The notes under the pieces were generated by a model. The model was not told the origin of the DNA, searched no databases, and was given only the letters and a program-made list of their open reading frames with translations. The position numbers were made by a program, and so were the translations under genes. A DNA stretch of 64,000 nt from SZAS-7 sp964514655 (GTDB lineage: Bacteria > Chlamydiota > Chlamydiia > Chlamydiales > FEN-1388): contig CAZEQY010000001.1 in NCBI GenBank assembly GCA_964514655.1, positions 124,001-188,000 on the forward strand, in the 5' to 3' direction. Positions 1-8,071 of this stretch are shown in pieces. How positions within the stretch are numbered: position 1 is the first letter of the stretch; each line of letters begins with the position of its first letter.

Positions 1-311
1 TCTTCAACCCCGGCTAGTGCATAGCCAGCATTATTGACAAGAGCGTCAATTCTACCCTCTTGGCGCAAAATTGCTGCCACGGCGGCATCAATCTCTTCGG
101 GTTTTGTGACATCAAGAGGAATATCATACACTTGATGTAACTCGCGTTTTGGCGCTTTCTCGCGATAGCCTGCAAAGACAATCCAGCCCCTCTCGTGAAA
201 GGATTGAACTGCCGCCTCACCAACCCCGCCCGTAGATCCCGAAATCAAAACTACTTTGGACTCAGCAAAAAGCGAACAGGAAAATAAACAAAATAAAATA
301 CACCGTATCAT
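1..311 (-). CDS. Exported short-chain dehydrogenase/reductase, C-terminal part outside window
   Basis: Reading the minus strand from an ATG at 309-311 gives at least 103 residues, still open at the window edge. The first ~17 residues form a classic signal peptide (hydrophobic core ending LFA before ES). They are followed at once by the Rossmann glycine motif of SDR enzymes (SGSTGGVG), an acidic DVTKPEEID turn and the NNAG motif near residue 93. SDRs are NAD(P)-dependent oxidoreductases of the cytoplasm, so a cleavable signal peptide directly ahead of the Rossmann strand is odd. It matches the other exported enzymes in this window. Substrate unknown. The catalytic YxxxK lies beyond the edge, so activity cannot be judged. 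Confidence 0.85.
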   Translation of the reverse strand, partial: MIRCILFCLFSCSLFAESKVVLISGSTGGVGEAAVQSFHERGWIVFAGYREKAPKRELHQVYDIPLDVTKPEEIDAAVAAILRQEGRIDALVNNAGYALAGVE

Positions 312-325
312 AAAACTTCTCTTCT

Positions 326-889
326 CTAGATTACAACACTGCCACCTTCTTTACGAGGGTATCCTGAGTGATAACATTTATCACACCTAATAGAGGTTAA
401 ATGGTGATTCGTTGGGCGAGAGCAGGCATGGCACATATAGCTATATTGTTTATCATCTGCTTCTTCAACTGCAGCCCTGGCAATTTGGGCAAACTCATTT
501 GTAAATCTTCTTAACTCGCCATCCGCTATCCTTTTTTTTGCGCAGCAATTAGAGCCAACAAACCATAAGCCAAGATAGACGCCGCCAAGCGTTATAGCAA
601 CTGGCGCAAGCTCTTTAAAGGGTTTTGTAGCAGCAAAAAGACCTGAGAGAACCGATAAAGCTGCAGAATGTAAGGCATAGGCGCGATCGTGCGACTTATA
701 GGCAGAATACGCAGAATATGCTGTATAGGGAAGAACCACAAGGCTCGCTGCGGGAGCAATCATTGACGGCTCTATCTCCCTAACTGTAGTTATTACTAAA
801 TCTTGTACAGCTTTTGGCACATAGTTCTGTAGCCAGCTAGATAGTGCACCCGTAACGCCAGTGGCGGTAGATGATCCAAACCAATTCAT
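326..889 (-). CDS. Hypothetical membrane protein with C-terminal zinc ribbon
   Basis: A 187-residue protein that I do not recognise. It has two or three hydrophobic stretches (about residues 42-60, 75-90 and 95-113), so it is probably membrane embedded. Next comes a charged segment and then a C-terminal pair of CxxC knuckles (CHAC at about 152-155, CDKC at about 169-172) that should bind one zinc. The stretch between the hydrophobic segments is Tyr/Ala/Ser rich (AYSAYSAY). It lies 14 bases downstream of the exported SDR's divergent-free start, on the same strand as rmuC, and could be the distal gene of an rmuC transcript. Function unknown. Confidence 0.7.
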   Translation of the reverse strand: MNWFGSSTATGVTGALSSWLQNYVPKAVQDLVITTVREIEPSMIAPAASLVVLPYTAYSAYSAYKSHDRAYALHSAALSVLSGLFAATKPFKELAPVAITLGGVYLGLWFVGSNCCAKKRIADGELRRFTNEFAQIARAAVEEADDKQYSYMCHACSRPTNHHLTSIRCDKCYHSGYPRKEGGSVVI

Positions 890-912
890 GTAAAAATCCT
901 CGTTATTACTTG

Positions 913-2142
913 TTATGTTGTCACTTTTTCTATTGGCTCTAACGTGGCAATCTCTTGAGCACTTGTGATACCAAGTTCTTCAAAGCGACGAGCCGATGGG
1001 AGTACGCGGCCTTCAAAGCTGCCTACAACCTTATTATACGCTTCTACAGATGAATCTAAGGCTCGCTTCAAGCGGCCAAAATGTTCGCACATAGTAGCAA
1101 GCCTTTCGTGAAGAGACTTGCCAAGCTCACATATTTTCTTTGTCTCTTCGCGCATCACTTGCTCGCGCCAGCCTAGTGCTACAGCACGCAAAAGGGCAAT
1201 AAGCGTCGTTGGCGTTGCCATAAGCACGCGTTTACTTGCGCCGTATTCAATAAGCTGAGGGTCAGCTTCTAATGCGGCACCAAAGAAAGACTCTCCGGGC
1301 AAAAAGAGCACCACAAATTCCGGCGTTTGCTCAAAGCTTTCCCAATATGCCTTTTCACTGAGGTCTAAAAGATGTTTTTTTACCTGCTTGGCATGTTCCT
1401 TAAGTTTTTGGGCCTTGACATCCTCTGAAGTGGCATCAATAGCCTCTAAATAGGCCTGAAGAGGCGCCTTTGCATCAATGACAAGCACGCGCTCATTAGG
1501 CAGCTTTATGATAAGGTCTGGCCGATGTCGCACATCGACATTTGTCACAGTTTGCTGCGTGACAAAATCGCAGTATTCAACCATGCCGGCAAGCTCTACA
1601 ACGCGCCTAAGCTGCATCTCTCCCCACTGGCCGCGAACATTAGATGCGCGAAGTGAGCGCGATAGCTTGTGTGTCTCAGCATGTAGCTGGCTTTGTACGT
1701 GATTGACATTCTTGAGCATTTCTGTGACAGAAGCATAGGCAGAGATGCGCGTTTTTTCTAGCTCCTGAATTTTGTTGTCCACCTTGTCTAAAGACTCTTT
1801 TAGCGGCTTTACAACTTCGCTAATTGCCTGCTGTTTTTGAACCCACTCCTGACGCATGTCTGTGGAATACTTTTCAAACGTTGACTTTGCTACATCAAAA
1901 AATGTCGACTGCTGCCTCTGGAGCGTATCTGCGGCTAGAGCCTTAAATGAATCCTTCAGTGCATCTTGCGCATGAGCAATAATCTGTTTATTTTCATCAG
2001 CCCGCTTGCGCTCTTCACCAAGGCGCACATGACACTCAGCAAGCTCTATTTGCTTACCTGTAAGCTCGCGCCGTAGCGAATAGGCCTGAAAAGCAAAAAA
2101 CGCCCCAACAACAAAACACCCTACAGCCACTAGCTCAATCAT
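913..2142 (-). CDS. rmuC: RmuC family DNA recombination protein
   Basis: About 409 residues. It has an N-terminal membrane anchor (residues 4-20), a long coiled coil to about residue 165, then the RmuC domain. Recognisable blocks are NVRGQWGEMQLRRVVELAGM, RPDLIIKLPN, LVIDAKAPLQAY and FVVLFLPGESFF. The VIDAK-type block resembles nuclease folds. RmuC limits recombination at inverted repeats in E. coli, and its biochemical activity is not firmly known. I prefer the ATG at 2142 to the GTG six bases upstream, because that GTG lies inside a good GAGGTG ribosome-binding site. Length is in the usual range. Confidence 0.93.
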   Translation of the reverse strand: MIELVAVGCFVVGAFFAFQAYSLRRELTGKQIELAECHVRLGEERKRADENKQIIAHAQDALKDSFKALAADTLQRQQSTFFDVAKSTFEKYSTDMRQEWVQKQQAISEVVKPLKESLDKVDNKIQELEKTRISAYASVTEMLKNVNHVQSQLHAETHKLSRSLRASNVRGQWGEMQLRRVVELAGMVEYCDFVTQQTVTNVDVRHRPDLIIKLPNERVLVIDAKAPLQAYLEAIDATSEDVKAQKLKEHAKQVKKHLLDLSEKAYWESFEQTPEFVVLFLPGESFFGAALEADPQLIEYGASKRVLMATPTTLIALLRAVALGWREQVMREETKKICELGKSLHERLATMCEHFGRLKRALDSSVEAYNKVVGSFEGRVLPSARRFEELGITSAQEIATLEPIEKVTT

Positions 2143-2173
2143 AGACACCTCAAAATTATCAGCAGTATAGCGC

Positions 2174-2977
2174 CTACTTATTTATAGGAAAAGCCGGAAG
2201 CCTTGAAGAAAGAAGAAGTTTTGTATAGGGATGCTCAGGATCTTCAAGAACCTTTTCAGCAGGGCCTTGTTCGACGATACGACCTTCTGACATAACAACC
2301 ACCTTGTCGGCAAGGTGCTGCACCACGCCAATATCGTGAGAGATAAAGAGGTAGCTCATCCGCAGCTCTTCATATAACTCTAGCAGCAAATTAAGAACCT
2401 GCGCTTGAACAGATATATCTAAAGCAGATACGCATTCATCAAGCACAACAAGGCGCGGCTTGGTAATAAGTGCGCGTGCAATACAGACCCTTTGCTGCTG
2501 GCCTATCGACAGCTCGTGAGGATAGCGAGATAAAAACTCTGGGTCTAAGCCCACTCTACTCATAAGAGCACTTGCATATTCCACCACATCATCTGCCATC
2601 TGATGAAACAAAATAACTTCCTGCATGGTTTGCAAAATGGTCATACGCGGATTTAGGGACGAAGCCGGATTTTGAAAGACAATCTGAAATGACTTTCGTA
2701 AAGGACGAAGCTCTTCGATAGACATATTCGTGATGTCCACATTATCAAAAAGTATTTGGCCTGATGTTGGACTTATAAGGCGCGTTATAGCCCGCGCTAG
2801 TGTTGTTTTTCCGGATCCAGACTCACCAACTACACCTACAATTTCTTTTTCGCCAATCTGAAAGCTGACATCATCTAAAGCCGTAACAACTCCCACCTGC
2901 CTACGTAAAAAGCCGCTAGATATCGGATAGTACTTACACAGATTTTTGCAATCTAGTAAGGGAACATTGCTTTTCAT
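2174..2977 (-). CDS. dppF: Peptide ABC transporter ATP-binding protein (DppF/OppF type)
   Basis: A 267-residue ABC ATPase of the dipeptide/oligopeptide importer class. Walker A is GESGSGKTT (about residues 53-61), the signature is LSIGQQQR in place of LSGGQ, and Walker B reads LVVLDECVSALD, with Cys where Pro is usual. The C-terminal peptide-transporter tail is short (PYTKLLLSSRLP then end), about 50 residues less than E. coli OppF. Its ATG overlaps the dppD stop (ATGA) and is preceded by a strong GGAGGAGG. Together with DppD it probably drives the OppABC importer encoded at 17-22 kb, which has no ATPase of its own. Confidence 0.92.
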   Translation of the reverse strand: MKSNVPLLDCKNLCKYYPISSGFLRRQVGVVTALDDVSFQIGEKEIVGVVGESGSGKTTLARAITRLISPTSGQILFDNVDITNMSIEELRPLRKSFQIVFQNPASSLNPRMTILQTMQEVILFHQMADDVVEYASALMSRVGLDPEFLSRYPHELSIGQQQRVCIARALITKPRLVVLDECVSALDISVQAQVLNLLLELYEELRMSYLFISHDIGVVQHLADKVVVMSEGRIVEQGPAEKVLEDPEHPYTKLLLSSRLPAFPINK

Positions 2978-3765
2978 AGAGGCCTCCTCCGATTTTGCTT
3001 TGTTGGCCTTGCAGCAAGTAAAGCCTTTGTATAGGGGGCCTGAGGGTTATAGAAAATATCATTAACAGGGGCATGCTCAACGATTTCGCCTTTATACATA
3101 ACAGCAACATCATCTGCCATCTCTGCAACAACACCAAAATCGTGGGTGATAAGAAGCATTGCTCCCTGAAATCGCTTGAGGAGTGCCAAAATATCTTTTT
3201 GGACAGTGAGGTCAAGTGCGCTTGTAGGCTCATCAGCTATTAAAAGCTCTGGCCCAAGTATAAGCGCCATAGCAATCATGACGCGCTGCTTCATGCCCCC
3301 AGAAAGCTGGTGAGGATATGTTTCAAATGGATTAAGGATATTTGCAAGGCCTACAGACTCTAAAGCTTCTATCGTCTTTACCTCACTTTCTTCTTGAGAG
3401 CAGTCCTCGTGCACTTCAACCATCTCGGCAATCTGGTCGCCAATAGAAAATATGGGATTTAAGCTAGCACTTGGATCCTGAAAGATCATGGCCATATCGG
3501 GTCCACGAAGCCCCCGTATGGCACTATCTGATAGCTCCAACAAGTTTTTTGATTTAAACATAGCCTTACCAGAAACGCTAAAGCCCCGTTTTTTTGAAAG
3601 AAGCCCCATTAACGCTAAAGAAGTTGTTGTCTTTCCGGACCCCGATTCTCCAACGAGACAGAGCCTTTTGCCTCGGGCAAGACTAAAGCCTATGTCCCGA
3701 ACAATCTTGCGATCTTTAACCGCGACGCTCAAAGACTCAACATGTAGTAGTGAAGAATTTTCCAT
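2974..3765 (-). CDS. dppD: Peptide ABC transporter ATP-binding protein (DppD/OppD type)
   Basis: A 263-residue ABC ATPase. Walker A is GESGSGKTT, the signature is LSGGMKQR and Walker B is LLIADEPTSALD, all intact. It is shorter than typical OppD (about 330) because it ends soon after PYTKALLAARP. The cysteine-containing C-terminal extension found in many homologues is therefore missing. It is translationally coupled to dppF downstream and divergent from the DUF47/PiT pair across a 39-base gap. The same four-gene arrangement (dppF, dppD, DUF47, phosphate permease) is what I recall from Chlamydia. Confidence 0.92.
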   Translation of the reverse strand: MENSSLLHVESLSVAVKDRKIVRDIGFSLARGKRLCLVGESGSGKTTTSLALMGLLSKKRGFSVSGKAMFKSKNLLELSDSAIRGLRGPDMAMIFQDPSASLNPIFSIGDQIAEMVEVHEDCSQEESEVKTIEALESVGLANILNPFETYPHQLSGGMKQRVMIAMALILGPELLIADEPTSALDLTVQKDILALLKRFQGAMLLITHDFGVVAEMADDVAVMYKGEIVEHAPVNDIFYNPQAPYTKALLAARPTKQNRRRPL

Positions 3766-3804
3766 TTCGTTACAATCCTCAACGAATTATACAAATTTTA
3801 CGAT

Positions 3805-4479
3805 ATGCTTCATATTCTTAACTTATTTGCTCGCTCGCCCTTTGCACCGCTACAAAGTCACATGGAAAAAGTCCATGAGTGTGTGCACCTTTTAGATGTA
3901 CTCTTTTTGGCACTAAAAGAAAAAGACTATAATCGCCTTCAAGAAACTGCCAAGGTCATCTCGCAGGTAGAACACCAAGCCGATCTCATAAAAAGCGACA
4001 TCCGAAACAACCTCCCATCAAACCTCTTTTTGTCGATAGACCGCAACACCTTTTTAGAAATTTTGGAGCTACAAGATAGCATCGCCGACAAGGTAGAAGA
4101 TATCGCCGTACTCCTTACGATACGCCCTCTTGAACTCCACGGCTCATTTAAAGAGCCCTATGAACGCTTTTTATCAAAAAATATCCAGTGCTTTGACGAA
4201 AGCCGCAAGATCATTCAAGAGCTACATGAACTACTAGAATCTTCTTTTGGCGGTACCGAAGCTGAAAAAGTAAAAGACATGTGCGATGAAGTTGCCTTTT
4301 TAGAACATGAAGCAGACTGCATCCAGCGTGAGCTTTTATCATGCCTCTACCGCTCTGAAGAGAGCATTTCGTATGGAGTTTTTGGTCTTTGGGATAAAAT
4401 TTTTGGGGCTACCGGAGCAATTTCTAATATCTCAGAAAAGCTCGCAGACTGTATACGTATGACACTCGATGTTAAATAA
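3805..4479 (+). CDS. DUF47/PhoU-like phosphate transport regulator
   Basis: A 224-residue, mostly helical, charged protein of the DUF47 family (distant PhoU relatives). Typical features are the paired helices with acidic clusters, for example HQADLIKSDIRNNLP near residue 55 and EHEADCIQRELL near residue 170. In this family the partner is almost always a PiT permease encoded next door, and that is the case here (6-base gap). It is thought to bind metals and to regulate phosphate flux through the permease. The pair matches the Chlamydia gene order. Start is the first ATG after the divergent gap, with no strong ribosome-binding site. Confidence 0.9.
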   Translation: MLHILNLFARSPFAPLQSHMEKVHECVHLLDVLFLALKEKDYNRLQETAKVISQVEHQADLIKSDIRNNLPSNLFLSIDRNTFLEILELQDSIADKVEDIAVLLTIRPLELHGSFKEPYERFLSKNIQCFDESRKIIQELHELLESSFGGTEAEKVKDMCDEVAFLEHEADCIQRELLSCLYRSEESISYGVFGLWDKIFGATGAISNISEKLADCIRMTLDVK

Positions 4480-4485
4480 GATGCT

Positions 4486-5730
4486 ATGATAGCAGAATAT
4501 GAACCAATACTTATAATTAGCCTTCTCTTTGGCTTCTACGCTGCATGGAACATTGGAGCAAATGATGTCTCTAATGCCATGGGAACATCTGTAGGCTCTA
4601 AAGCGCTTACTATACGTCAAGCCGTTGTGATTGCTGCGGTATTTGAGTTTTGCGGCGCCGTATTTTTTGGCTCTCACGTATCTGAAACCCTGCAACAAGG
4701 GCTCATCAACCCCCACGTTTTTGCCGACAACCCCCACATACTTGTAAATGGCATGCTCGCATCGCTACTAGCCTGTGGCATATGGCTGCAGCTTGCAACC
4801 TATTTTGGGCTGCCCGTTTCAACCACTCACGCTATTGTTGGCGCTATCGTTGGCTTTGGCGCCATTATCGGCGGAGCCAATGCTATTTATTGGGATGAAG
4901 TACTTTCTGTTGCCTGTAGCTGGGTAATATCGCCTCTTATGGGCGCAGCCGTTGGCTTTGTATTTTTTTCTATTCTCAGAAAGCGCATATTTTATAGCAA
5001 ATCACCACTTACCTCTACCTTAAAAGCGCTTCCTTGGATTGTTGCAAGCCTTGTTATAGTGTTTTCAATAGTAGGTCTATGGAACGTTGTAGCCCCAAAA
5101 GGGGATATGCTTGATAAGCTGCAGATCATCGTAATTGGCGCGATTGTTCTTGCAGGCCTCACAAAGGTCATAACAGCACGCATGAGAGTGCCAAAAACTG
5201 CCCATGAAAGTATGCATGAAGAATTTTCTTGGGTAGAAAAGATCTTTGGCTCACTCCAAATCTCTACCGCATGCCTAATGGCATTTTCTCATGGTGCAAA
5301 CGACGTAGCAAATGCTATTGGGCCACTTGCTGCCATAATTGCCATTTCAGAAACCGGCAGCACAAGCTTTCAACCCATAGTTCCGACATGGATACTCGTT
5401 CTTGGCGGCGTTGGCATAGTGGCAGGCTTAGCGACTTGGGGCTGGCGCGTGATCGAAACTATAGGCAAAAAAATTACCGAACTTACACCAAGCCGCGGCT
5501 TTTCTGCAGAGTTTGCTGCAGCGCTCACTGTTCTTTTAGCATCGCGCCTTGGTTTTCCGATTTCTACTACACATACGCTTGTGGGGGCAGTCCTTGGTGT
5601 GGGACTAGCTGGAGGCATAGCCGCCTTAAACCTGCGCATGATCCGCGATATCATACTTGCCTGGATTGTCACCATTCCTGCGGGAGCGCTTCTTTCGATA
5701 GTTTGCTACTATATTATATCTAGTATTTGA
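4486..5730 (+). CDS. PiT family inorganic phosphate permease
   Basis: A 414-residue multi-pass membrane protein. It contains both family signatures, GANDVSNAMG (about residue 24) in the N-terminal half and GANDVANAIGP (about residue 265) in the C-terminal half, reflecting the internal duplication of PiT carriers. The paired PVSTTHAIVGA and PISTTHTLVGA blocks are also present. It imports phosphate with a cation. It follows the DUF47 gene by 6 bases and is certainly co-transcribed. Homologous to the Chlamydia phosphate permease called ygo4. Complete at both ends. Confidence 0.95.
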   Translation: MIAEYEPILIISLLFGFYAAWNIGANDVSNAMGTSVGSKALTIRQAVVIAAVFEFCGAVFFGSHVSETLQQGLINPHVFADNPHILVNGMLASLLACGIWLQLATYFGLPVSTTHAIVGAIVGFGAIIGGANAIYWDEVLSVACSWVISPLMGAAVGFVFFSILRKRIFYSKSPLTSTLKALPWIVASLVIVFSIVGLWNVVAPKGDMLDKLQIIVIGAIVLAGLTKVITARMRVPKTAHESMHEEFSWVEKIFGSLQISTACLMAFSHGANDVANAIGPLAAIIAISETGSTSFQPIVPTWILVLGGVGIVAGLATWGWRVIETIGKKITELTPSRGFSAEFAAALTVLLASRLGFPISTTHTLVGAVLGVGLAGGIAALNLRMIRDIILAWIVTIPAGALLSIVCYYIISSI

Positions 5731-5777
5731 TTTAAATTAATGACATTGCTAGGCTTGCAATTTTACAAGAGGATAGT

Positions 5778-6908
5778 ATGAACCACTTTCTACATACGCT
5801 ATTTATTACATTTGCAACGCTCGCGCCAGCATTTGCCTTTAGCGGAATTGGCATAAGCCCTACGCAAAAGCCTGTAGAGCACTCCAAGCACCACCACCAC
5901 AAAAGCAAAAGCTCATCATCCTCATCAAATCATTGCCGACCACCCTATCTGCCAAATGCAAAGACAATACAGTCCCCTGCCTACATCTCATCTACTACCG
6001 GAAGACCTGTTATGCAAGTGGCGGTTATCAACAGAACAAGCCTTGTCAGCCAGTCGCTCTTAAATAAAGTACTTAAAACGATTAGCATGCAGGTATGCGA
6101 GGACTTTGCCCCCTTTTATGGTATCTATGTCAAGTTCAAGGTATTTCCTGATCAAACAACTGTTGACTGGTCGCGATTTGTACCTCTTATCATCGATGAT
6201 CTTTTGCCAACAGACTGCGACTGCATCTCCTTTCATGCGCTAAATACTAACGACCTTAATGGCTTTCCTATAGGCGATGCTGTAAATAACCCGCCCCCAA
6301 TACCTGTCGGCACGCCCTATATCGTTATCCCTATGGGCGATGCATCAACTGACTATGGCGTAGTCCCAACATCTCTTGCAGGCTATCCCTACCTTCCTCA
6401 GTCCTTTGATGGCCTCTTTTGCCAGACTACAAGCCATGAAGTTCTTGAAACGCTGCATAACTACTCCACAAACCTCTACACGCTAAGCTATGCAGGAACA
6501 ACGGATATTACAAACATTAATGCCTTTTCAAACGAAGTGTGCGACCCCTTCCAGTACAGCCCAGGCTATAGACTGTGCGACCTAAACGTAGCAAACTTTG
6601 CCCTACCAAGCTTTTGGGTAAATGACCTTGCTACCGGCCCTTATGACTTTTTGAGCACAACAAGCGCCCCATTTACACCCTTTGCAGGTGAAATAGACTC
6701 CATCCAATTTGGCCCCTGTGGTGCTGAGAGCTATACCATTATCTCGCTACCAACTTCTCTTGGCAACCCTTCGATGCTAGAACTGGTGGACAACGGCCCA
6801 ATCTTTTCCCCATGCACATGTGGAAGTGACAAGCTAGTTACATCTATAAAGCCAAAAGCAAGCGCCAAACGCCTTCGCACCTTTAAAATAATCAAACGGG
6901 ATGAATGA
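5778..6908 (+). CDS. Secreted protein with SHEVLE motif, putative metallopeptidase-like
   Basis: 376 residues. It has a clear signal peptide (about residues 1-20, ending AFA), then a His/Lys/Ser-rich linker at about 36-52 (HHHHKSKSSSSSS). The globular part carries TTSHEVLETL (about 220) and, some 40 residues on, NEVCDPFQ. From memory, proteins with a SHE(x)2E...EVCDP pattern are annotated as putative secreted metal-dependent hydrolases, but I cannot confirm membership. At least eight Cys suggest disulfides. A good ribosome-binding site (AGAGG) precedes the ATG. The 3' end overlaps the ASCH gene by 8 bases, so the two are coupled. Function otherwise unknown. Confidence 0.75.
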   Translation: MNHFLHTLFITFATLAPAFAFSGIGISPTQKPVEHSKHHHHKSKSSSSSSNHCRPPYLPNAKTIQSPAYISSTTGRPVMQVAVINRTSLVSQSLLNKVLKTISMQVCEDFAPFYGIYVKFKVFPDQTTVDWSRFVPLIIDDLLPTDCDCISFHALNTNDLNGFPIGDAVNNPPPIPVGTPYIVIPMGDASTDYGVVPTSLAGYPYLPQSFDGLFCQTTSHEVLETLHNYSTNLYTLSYAGTTDITNINAFSNEVCDPFQYSPGYRLCDLNVANFALPSFWVNDLATGPYDFLSTTSAPFTPFAGEIDSIQFGPCGAESYTIISLPTSLGNPSMLELVDNGPIFSPCTCGSDKLVTSIKPKASAKRLRTFKIIKRDE

Positions 6909-7230
6909 ACTTACCTGTGATGAGCCATGGTTTTCGCTGATACGAAAAGGTATCAAACCAGTAGAAGGCAGAAAAAATTCACCAAAGTATCAAGGTATCC
7001 GCGTAGGCGACGTACTAAAATTTACCTGCAACAACGATCATTTTTTTGTTCAGGTTACAGAAATACGCTCTTACGCCTCTTTAGAAGAGTATCTACTTGA
7101 TGTCACAGTGGAAAAAGCCTTGCCCGGGGTCGGCTCTCTCAAAGACGCGATCAACACCTACCTTCAGTGGAGCACCCCCGACGAAATCAAAAAGCATGGC
7201 TTTTTAGGCATCTTTATCCGCCCTATTTAA
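6901..7230 (+). CDS. ASCH domain protein
   Basis: 109 residues, essentially one ASCH domain (PUA-like beta barrel, probable RNA binding). It shows EPWFSLIRKGIKPVEGR at residues 8-24, the hallmark block, then GDVLKF and a closing GFLGIFIRPI. Small stand-alone ASCH proteins occur in bacteria and viruses. Some hydrolyse N4-acetylcytidine (the YqfB type), but the active residues cannot be assigned reliably here. The start overlaps the upstream secreted-protein gene by 8 bases, indicating coupling. The two products would be in different compartments, so a shared role is not obvious. Confidence 0.85.
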   Translation: MNELTCDEPWFSLIRKGIKPVEGRKNSPKYQGIRVGDVLKFTCNNDHFFVQVTEIRSYASLEEYLLDVTVEKALPGVGSLKDAINTYLQWSTPDEIKKHGFLGIFIRPI

Positions 7231-7247
7231 CCTAAAAATTCTACACC

Positions 7248-7856
7248 TTAGCAGCGAAGAGCCAAGGCAATAAAATCTTTAGAAGAAGCATACAGTTTGC
7301 TCGGTTCGATTGAAATTTTATTTTCTCTGATTTCTACTTCTATTGAGCTTAGCCATTTGCGGCCTGCCACATGTACAGATTCCTGACAGAGTATTGTACT
7401 GTTATTGAAGAGAATATTTCCGGAAACTTTCTTTGTTGCCACAACAAGCGCTACAAGCGCAAGTGCCTGCATACCGTCATCTTGTACTTCTTCTGATTCT
7501 CTAAAATGTAGATGCATTGTCTTTTGCCTAATTAGAATGTAGGGCTCCCGGGATACAACAAGGTCCTCCCTACGTACTTGATCACTTATTTTAACAACAA
7601 CTCCACAAGATTGCGCAAATGCTATCACCTTTTCAGTGGTAAAATTTCCAGGCATAAGCATCACCACAACATTTTTACCCTTTGCAGTTCCTTTAGCAAA
7701 TATAGGGATGCGCGGATCAAATGCTTGCAGATTTTCTATATCATATGCAAGCCCCTTTATCTCAGACTCACACCAACTCTTGTGATCGATAAACGTTGCC
7801 TCACTAAAGAGCTCTCTTACTTGCTCAAAACGAGTAGCAGTTACTTCAAACGTCAT
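7248..7856 (-). CDS. Hypothetical protein
   Basis: 202 residues, cytoplasmic by appearance (no signal peptide or membrane segment). I do not recognise the family. There is a basic/hydrophobic alternation (KGKNVVVMLMPGNFTTEKVIAFAQSCGV) that suggests an alpha/beta fold, and a hydrophobic helix around residues 129-143 (ALALVALVVATKK). It is convergent with the ASCH gene with only 17 bases between stops. Start is the only plausible ATG, and no ribosome-binding site is evident. Confidence 0.6.
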   Translation of the reverse strand: MTFEVTATRFEQVRELFSEATFIDHKSWCESEIKGLAYDIENLQAFDPRIPIFAKGTAKGKNVVVMLMPGNFTTEKVIAFAQSCGVVVKISDQVRREDLVVSREPYILIRQKTMHLHFRESEEVQDDGMQALALVALVVATKKVSGNILFNNSTILCQESVHVAGRKWLSSIEVEIRENKISIEPSKLYASSKDFIALALRC

Positions 7857-7987
7857 TTATCATTCCAAGTAATATAATTTAAACTGTATTAATTACCCAT
7901 AAGTGTAAAAATAAGGGATTTTCATAGCAACGGCTTTATACAAAGCAGCCCATCTTGTATATCGCCCTATAATTCAATGTTTTATGC

Positions 7988-8007
7988 AACACATGTTAAC
8001 TTGTGTT
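7988..8007. repeat. Near-perfect 20-bp palindrome centred on GTTAAC
   Basis: The sequence AACACAT-GTTAAC-TTGTGTT is its own reverse complement except for one T/T pair on each side of the GTTAAC core. It lies in the 215-base gap between two minus-strand genes and is followed on the plus strand by TTTT. It could be a protein-binding operator or a weak transcription terminator. Sequence symmetry is the only evidence. Confidence 0.4.
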
Positions 8008-8044
8008 TTTATAAACTGATGCGCACGGGCTGTAGGTCTGCAAA

Positions 8045-8058
8045 AACCAATTCGTTGG
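8045..8058 (-). terminator. Short stem-loop with T-run after the ATP-grasp gene
   Basis: On the minus strand, CCAA-CGAA-TTGG is followed directly by TTTTT, 14 bases after the stop of the exported ATP-grasp-like gene. Position and U-run suit an intrinsic terminator, but the 4-bp stem is very short. Confidence 0.35.
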
Positions 8059-8071
8059 CTAAGGACATGAG

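Noticed and set aside
14..223. 69-codon minus-strand frame at the left edge
   Set aside because: Out of frame with the SDR coding sequence, which has a signal peptide, GSTGGVG and NNAG and occupies the same bases.
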